Shown here in pieces: positions 3,855 through 7,739 of a stretch of DNA of 7,739 bases. The stretch comes from Paratissierella sp033809995 (lineage in GTDB: Bacteria; Bacillota; Clostridia; Tissierellales; Tissierellaceae), in NCBI GenBank assembly GCA_033809995.1, contig JAPXKQ010000108.1, positions 1 to 7,739 of the forward strand. Direction: 5' to 3'. A program made the position numbers and the translations under genes. A model generated the notes under the pieces. The model was not told where the DNA came from and did not search any database. It worked only from the letters and a program-made list of their open reading frames with translations. The stretch's first letter is position 1, and each line of letters starts with the position of its first letter.

Positions 3855-5204
3855 TTATCTGGTTAATTTGCAGACGACTTCCACATGTGTCGTGTGTGGA
3901 AACATATCTACTGGCTGCACTTCTACAACTTTATACCCTCCTTCAACCAAATAAGCTAAATCTCTAGCTAAGGTAGCTGGATTGCAAGATACATAAATAA
4001 TTTTTCCCGGAGCCATATTTACCATAGTTTCTAATACACTTTCTTCGCAGCCTTTTCTCGGTGGATCTACTACTACAATATCAGCGTACAAGCCTTCTTT
4101 GTATAATCTTGGTACTACATCTTCTCCTTTTCCTGTATAAAATTTTGCATTATTTATATTATTTATCTTTGCATTTACCTTAGCATCCTCTATAGCAGCT
4201 TTTACTATTTCTACACCATGTACCTCTTTTGCTTTTTTAGCTAAAAACAAGGAAATAGTCCCTATGCCACAGTAAATATCAAAAACTACTTCATCCCCTT
4301 TTAAATTAGCATATTCTAAAACCTTATCATAAAGAACTTTTGTTTGTATTGAATTTACTTGGAAAAAGGATTTAGAGGATATATTAAACTTTAAATCACC
4401 TATATAATCTACTATTCTATCCTCTCCATACAGTACAAGGGTCTCATCTCCTAAAACCACATTTGTATTCCTAGTATTTATATTTTGGACTATGCTCTTT
4501 AATCCTGGTACATTTTCTTTTAACATCCTTATTAATTCATCTTTATAAGGAAGCCTCCTACCATTGGTTACAAGTACCACCATAACATCCCCTGTGGCAA
4601 ATCCAAACCTACTTACTATATGTCTAATTAAACCTGTTCTTTTCACTTCATCGTAAACTTCTATATTAAAGTCATCAATATACTTTTTGATTGTTTTAAT
4701 AATTATTTTAGTAACAGGAGCCTGGATATGACAATAACTAGTATCTACTATATTATGGGTCCCCATTTCATAAGCTCCCATAATAGCCTTATTGTTTTTA
4801 ATCCCAACAGGGAATTGCCCCTTGTTTCTATATTCAAAGGGATTTTCCATGCCAATTGTAGGATTAACCTTTGTACTTATCTTTCCTATTCTACTTAATG
4901 TTTGTTCTACCTTATTTCTTTTCATCTTAAGCTGGGCATCATAATCCATATGCATAATCTGGCACCCACCACATTTCCCGAATAAACTACATTTAGGTTT
5001 AATCCTGTCTTTAGAAGGCTCCACCATTTCTAAAATTTCCCCTATTCCGTATCGCTTTTTTAAAGTAGTTATTCTTGCCCTTACCTTATCACCAGGTATA
5101 GCCTGGGGTACAAATACTGTAAATCCATCTATTTTCCCCACACCTTCTCCACTGCTGCTTAAATCTTCTATTTCAATATTATAAATTTTATTTTTTTCAA
5201 ACAT
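3855..5204 (-). CDS. rlmD: 23S rRNA (uracil-5-)-methyltransferase, RlmD/RlmCD (RumA) family, 449 aa
   Basis: SAM-dependent enzyme that makes 5-methyluridine in 23S rRNA (U1939; Firmicutes RlmCD enzymes also modify U747). An N-terminal TRAM domain (about 1-65) is followed by the iron-sulfur cysteines Cys72, Cys78, Cys81 and Cys158, matching the CxxxxxCGGC pattern of RumA. The Rossmann methyltransferase domain shows FQVN around 281-284, the SAM loop DIYCGIGTISL (309-319), VVDPPRKG near 378-385, the nucleophile Cys407 in SCNPATLARD and the catalytic base Glu442 in THVEVV. Length is normal and the C-terminus intact, so the neighbouring element has not disrupted it. The start ATG at 5204 has AAAGGAG about 10 nt upstream. 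Which uridine is modified, one or both, cannot be told from the sequence. No terminator follows on its strand, so it probably reads antisense into int. Confidence 0.95.
   Translation of the reverse strand: MFEKNKIYNIEIEDLSSSGEGVGKIDGFTVFVPQAIPGDKVRARITTLKKRYGIGEILEMVEPSKDRIKPKCSLFGKCGGCQIMHMDYDAQLKMKRNKVEQTLSRIGKISTKVNPTIGMENPFEYRNKGQFPVGIKNNKAIMGAYEMGTHNIVDTSYCHIQAPVTKIIIKTIKKYIDDFNIEVYDEVKRTGLIRHIVSRFGFATGDVMVVLVTNGRRLPYKDELIRMLKENVPGLKSIVQNINTRNTNVVLGDETLVLYGEDRIVDYIGDLKFNISSKSFFQVNSIQTKVLYDKVLEYANLKGDEVVFDIYCGIGTISLFLAKKAKEVHGVEIVKAAIEDAKVNAKINNINNAKFYTGKGEDVVPRLYKEGLYADIVVVDPPRKGCEESVLETMVNMAPGKIIYVSCNPATLARDLAYLVEGGYKVVEVQPVDMFPHTTHVEVVCKLTR
3879..3901. other. Candidate attachment core (att) in the 3' end of rlmD
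   Basis: TTCCACA (3879-3885) and TGTGGAA (3895-3901) form a perfect 7-bp inverted repeat around a 9-bp centre, the layout of a tyrosine recombinase core with an overlap region. It lies in the conserved codons for FPHTTHVE of rlmD, and the streptococcal rum site used by some ICEs falls in the corresponding CACGTGGA region. The second att copy is outside the window, so the identity could not be confirmed; the core might instead lie in 3822-3878. Confidence 0.45.
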
Positions 5205-5278
5205 TACAAGAACTCTCCTTTATATTAGCTAAATTTAAAATCTGTCTAATTAATGTTGTCTTGCCTGAACCAAAAGTT

Positions 5279-5312
5279 AATAAGTTAGTGTCGGAACTAA
5301 ATGTTTTTTTGT
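5279..5312. repeat. Diverged copy of the terminator half-arm (REP-like)
   Basis: AATAAGTTAGTGTCGGAACT followed by AA and a T-rich tail resembles AATAAGTTGGTGCCAGGGTC with its own T-rich tail at 5351-5382. The first 16 positions differ only by transitions (A/G, C/T). It contains a small dyad TTAGT/ACTAA. It may be the relic of a duplicated terminator or of a REP-type palindromic repeat. Confidence 0.5.
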
Positions 5313-5314
5313 TG

Positions 5315-5380
5315 AAAAAAATTACCCTAGCATTAACTTATGAATTCCCCAATAAGTTGGTGCCAGGGTCAATATTTTTT
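5315..5380. terminator. Bidirectional terminator-like hairpin after fxsA
   Basis: ACCCTAGCATTAACTTAT (5324-5341) and ATAAGTTGGTGCCAGGGT (5352-5369) form an 18-position stem with 15 Watson-Crick pairs, the rest wobbles or mismatches, and a 10-nt loop. T-tracts follow on both sides: seven U on the minus strand (A-run 5315-5321) and TTTTTT at 5375-5380 on the plus strand. It should end the pyk-ybgC-fxsA transcript before rlmD, which would then need its own promoter. Confidence 0.75.
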
Positions 5381-5433
5381 ACGTTGCCTTGTCCTTCTTT
5401 AGATTATATCCGGAAATTACCAATATATACATA

Positions 5434-5826
5434 TTACCACCGAATCATTATTCTCCTATAGCCTTTGCCTATCATTTTTTCCAGCCATATCTTTATATAT
5501 CCTTTATAAAATTCTCTAGTGCTAGGAAGGACCATGGTTATACCTATTATATCAGTAACTATACCTGGTAATAGCAATAAAAATCCACCTAATAATATAC
5601 AAAACCCTGTTAATAGCTCATCTCCCGGTATATTGCCTTGGGCCATTTCGTTGTTTATATTCCTTATGACCAATTTCCCTTCTGATTTGGCTAAATAATA
5701 TCCTGCTATGCCTGTTAATATTATAAATAATACCGTAGTACCAAATCCCATAGATTGGGATGCTTTTACCAGTATATATAAGTCCAATATAGGCATTAGA
5801 ATACATAATAGTATAAGCTTTTTCAT
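5434..5826 (-). CDS. fxsA: FxsA-family inner membrane protein, 130 aa
   Basis: Small membrane protein of the FxsA (suppressor of F exclusion of phage T7) family. Hydrophobic segments lie at about 3-21, 28-46 and 70-100. Family features are the start KKLILLCILMPILDLYILV, the GIAGYYLAKSEGK turn and GGFLLLLPGIVTDIIGITMV-LP before a basic C-terminal tail. Its biochemical role is not established; E. coli FxsA overproduction relieves F-plasmid exclusion of T7. The ATG at 5826 has GGGAGG 6 nt upstream; a TTG in frame at 5865 overlaps the thioesterase gene and is not used. It starts 11 nt after that gene and closes the operon before the hairpin at 5324-5369. Confidence 0.9.
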   Translation of the reverse strand: MKKLILLCILMPILDLYILVKASQSMGFGTTVLFIILTGIAGYYLAKSEGKLVIRNINNEMAQGNIPGDELLTGFCILLGGFLLLLPGIVTDIIGITMVLPSTREFYKGYIKIWLEKMIGKGYRRIMIRW

Positions 5827-5837
5827 GGATTTCCTCC

Positions 5838-6248
5838 CTAGGAATTTTCCTTCAGTAATTCCCAAACATTATTATATTTCTTTTTAAGGTTTAGAGGTTT
5901 TAGGTCCTTATCTACAAAGGCATGGAGGGTATAGCCTTCTGCCAATAAGGTATTGTCCTTCTTCCTATATATTTCATAGTCAAATTCTATTCTTATACCT
6001 TTTAGTTTTGCCAATTCTGCAACTATTATTAATTCATCTCCATATTTTGCTGGTTTTTTATATTTACAATTGGCTTCAATTACAGGTAATAATACCCCAT
6101 CATCTTCCAACTGACCATAGGGAAGACCTATGCTTCCTAAAAAGCCTGTCCTGCCTATGTCAAACCATGCAAAATAATTTCCATGGTAAACTACTCCCAT
6201 CTGATCTGTTTCATTATATCTTACTTTGATATTTGTCATATATCTCAT
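5838..6248 (-). CDS. YbgC/FadM-type acyl-CoA thioesterase (hotdog fold), 136 aa
   Basis: Hotdog-fold thioesterase of the 4-hydroxybenzoyl-CoA thioesterase/YbgC type, expected to hydrolyse acyl-CoA (or acyl-ACP) in the cytosol; the substrate is not evident. The family signature is at the N-terminus, YNETDQMGVVYHGNYFAWFDIGR, with the probable catalytic Asp in ETDQMG and the conserved YHGNY. The middle has PVIEANCKYKKPAKYGDELII and FDYEIYRKKDNTLLAEG, the usual strand pattern. The start is the ATG at 6248 because AGAGGTGG lies 5 nt upstream; the GTG at 6257 falls inside that SD. The SD abuts the pyk stop codon, so translation is coupled to pyk. A plausible role is clearing acyl-CoA side products, but that is inference. 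Confidence 0.9.
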   Translation of the reverse strand: MRYMTNIKVRYNETDQMGVVYHGNYFAWFDIGRTGFLGSIGLPYGQLEDDGVLLPVIEANCKYKKPAKYGDELIIVAELAKLKGIRIEFDYEIYRKKDNTLLAEGYTLHAFVDKDLKPLNLKKKYNNVWELLKENS

Positions 6249-6259
6249 TATATCCACCT

Positions 6260-7739
6260 CTAAAGTACTCTTGCTTCTCCCTTATATATTCGCCCTGCAA
6301 TAGTATCTACCGTTACTATTTCCCCATCTTTCAATACTTTGGTAGCATCTGTTGCCCCTACTATAGTAGGCTTTCCTAAGTTTAATCCTACTATAGCTGC
6401 ATGACTAGTTAAGCCCCCTTGCTCTACTATTATCCCAGAGGCCTTTTCCATAAATTCTACCATATCCTTGTCAGTAAATTTGCTAACTAATATATCTCCT
6501 TCTTTAAACTTTCCTCTTAATTCCTCACTACTACTACCTATACATATCTTACCAGAAACGGATTTTTTGCCTATTCCATTTCCTTTAAGTAATACTTTAC
6601 CAACGGTATGAACCTTTAATAAATTGGTAGTTCCAGATACTCCTACGGGAATTCCTGCAGTTATTACTATTAAATCCCCTTCTTTAATATATCCTTTCTC
6701 CATAGCACTACTAATAGATCTATCTATGACTTCATCTGTGTTATCACTCTTTATAGATTCTACTGGATAAACTCCCCAAACCAAGGACAATTTTCTCATA
6801 ACCTTTTCAGATGTTGTAGCTGCTATAATAGGAGCTCTAGGTCTAAATTTAGATATAGCCTTTGATGTATAGCCTGAAGATGTAGCGGTAATTATAGCTG
6901 AAGCCTGTAAATCCTCTGCAGTTGTACAAGTTGCTTTACTAATAGCATTAGTTGTAGTAACATCTTTAACTATAGATTTCACCCTTAATATCTCCATATA
7001 ATCTAAAGCTTCTTCTGTCTTAGTTGCTATATTGTACATGGTCTTTACCGCTTCTATTGGGTATTTTCCTGCTGCTGTTTCTCCCGATAGCATTATAGCA
7101 TCAGAACCGTCTAGTATTGCATTAGCCACATCTGTTACTTCTGCCCTTGTTGGTCTTGGGTTTCTAATCATAGAGTCTAACATCTGAGTAGCAGTGATTA
7201 CTGGTTTACCAGCAATATTGCATTTTTTAATAATTTCTTTTTGTATAAGGGGTATTTCCTCTGTTAGTATCTCTACTCCCAAATCTCCCCTTGCTACCAT
7301 TATCCCATCAGAAGCCTCTATTATTTCATCTATATTATCTACACCTTCTTGGTTTTCTATTTTTGATATAATCTCTATATGCTCTCCATTATTTTCTTCA
7401 AGTATCTTCCTGATTTCCAACACATCGGAAGCTTTTCTTATAAAAGATGCAGCAATAAAATCTATACCGTTTTTTATACCAAACTTAATATCTTCAATAT
7501 CTTTTTCAGTTATAGGGGGTAGATTTATAGATACATTGGGTACATTTACGCCCTTATGGTCTTTTAATGAACCTCCATTTATAACTCTACATTTTATATC
7601 TTTATCATCTATAATCTCTTCCACAGCTAATTCTATTAATCCATCGTCTATTAATATTTTATCCCCTGTCTTAACATCCTTGACCAATCCTTCATAAGAA
7701 ATATGAACTTTTGTTTTATCTCCTACTATATTCTCTGTA
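6260..7739 (-). CDS. pyk: Pyruvate kinase with C-terminal PEP-utilizer domain, 5' end beyond the window
   Basis: Catalyses PEP + ADP to pyruvate + ATP, the last glycolytic step. The visible 492 residues begin with TENIVGDKTKVHISYEG in the B (lid) domain; about 95 N-terminal residues lie beyond 7739, judged from the usual length near 585. Active-site motifs include SKIENQEG with the catalytic Lys, GIMVARGDLGVEI and the signature NPRPTRAEVTDVANAILDG followed by DAIMLSGETAAGKYP. After the normal C domain comes the extra PEP-utilizer (PPDK-like mobile) domain found in many Firmicutes enzymes, with GGLTSHAAIVG containing the His of that fold. In pyruvate kinases this domain is not needed for basic catalysis. 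The gene leads the operon with ybgC-like and fxsA; its promoter is outside the window. No internal damage is seen. Confidence 0.97.
   Translation of the reverse strand, partial: TENIVGDKTKVHISYEGLVKDVKTGDKILIDDGLIELAVEEIIDDKDIKCRVINGGSLKDHKGVNVPNVSINLPPITEKDIEDIKFGIKNGIDFIAASFIRKASDVLEIRKILEENNGEHIEIISKIENQEGVDNIDEIIEASDGIMVARGDLGVEILTEEIPLIQKEIIKKCNIAGKPVITATQMLDSMIRNPRPTRAEVTDVANAILDGSDAIMLSGETAAGKYPIEAVKTMYNIATKTEEALDYMEILRVKSIVKDVTTTNAISKATCTTAEDLQASAIITATSSGYTSKAISKFRPRAPIIAATTSEKVMRKLSLVWGVYPVESIKSDNTDEVIDRSISSAMEKGYIKEGDLIVITAGIPVGVSGTTNLLKVHTVGKVLLKGNGIGKKSVSGKICIGSSSEELRGKFKEGDILVSKFTDKDMVEFMEKASGIIVEQGGLTSHAAIVGLNLGKPTIVGATDATKVLKDGEIVTVDTIAGRIYKGEARVL

Larger units (their letters stand above)
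1..3901. mobile_element. Right-hand end of an integrated element (prophage or ICE), partial
   Basis: This stretch has the parts of a temperate-element control and integration end: a tyrosine integrase gene, a repressor, a divergent Cro-like gene, an excisionase-like gene and small unknown genes. It abuts the 3' end of rlmD, a housekeeping gene; the 3' end of this gene (rum/rumA) is a known integration site for streptococcal ICEs. Ile codons read by eye support a different origin: int uses mostly ATT with few ATA, whereas rlmD uses ATA more than ATT. The exact boundary is not visible because the other att copy lies outside the window; 3901 assumes the core is the inverted repeat inside rlmD, and the edge could be anywhere from about 3822. 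No structural, conjugation or cargo genes are present, so phage versus ICE is open. Confidence 0.8.

Noticed and set aside
5827..5865. Longer FxsA start at TTG 5865
   Set aside because: It would overlap the thioesterase gene and place the good GGGAGG SD inside the coding region; the ATG at 5826 fits family length and spacing.
7194..7697. Open frame of 167 codons on the plus strand opposite pyk
   Set aside because: It is the antisense shadow of highly conserved pyruvate kinase sequence, with low-complexity Ser/Ile composition and no ribosome binding site pattern.
1..7739. CRISPR array, tRNA or rRNA genes, insertion sequences
   Set aside because: No regularly spaced 25-40 bp repeats, no tRNA cloverleaf or CCA-end pattern, no rRNA sequence and no transposase with inverted ends were seen.

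Overview
The window looks like the junction between a low-GC Gram-positive chromosome, most likely a member of the Clostridia, and an integrated mobile element (prophage or integrative and conjugative element). The host call rests on strongly AT-rich sequence, purine-rich Shine-Dalgarno (SD) sites before almost every gene, a pyruvate kinase with the C-terminal PEP-utilizer domain common in Firmicutes, and an RlmD/RlmCD-type methyltransferase. It is an inference, and no species can be named.

Right part (about 3855-7739, all minus strand) is chromosomal. A 5'-truncated pyruvate kinase gene (pyk), a YbgC-like hotdog thioesterase and an FxsA-family membrane protein form a tightly spaced, translationally coupled operon. 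A two-way terminator-like hairpin (5324-5369) follows, and then the rRNA methyltransferase gene rlmD.

Left part (1 to about 3900) is the integration and regulation end of the element. A tyrosine recombinase gene (2580-3788, plus) points at the 3' end of rlmD. That 3' end carries a 7-9-7 inverted repeat that could be the attachment core, and the end of int carries repeats that could be arm-type integrase sites. Upstream of int is an XRE-type repressor on the same strand. It is transcribed divergently from a leftward operon of a small Cro-like XRE protein, an excisionase-like HTH protein, and three small proteins I do not recognise. Between the divergent units lies a compact switch. Two near-consensus promoters stand back to back, overlaid by four copies of a 13-bp palindrome-like site (consensus TTGAATATTTCAA) with centres spaced 40, 20 and 20 bp. 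A strong leftward terminator behind the repressor gene appears to shield the switch from rlmD read-through. The leftward genes are separated by dyads and repeats, including a cluster of ATCTTGAAC motifs at the far left that could be iterons or regulatory sites.

Working model: the repressor holds both promoters and, by read-through, supplies int. Derepression turns on the leftward cro-like and xis-like genes plus the unknown early genes, and Int with Xis excises the element from rlmD. The other end of the element and its cargo are outside the window, so phage and ICE cannot be told apart. No RNA genes, CRISPR arrays or insertion sequences were seen. The longest stretch without a called gene is 5205-5433, so none exceeds 300 bases.
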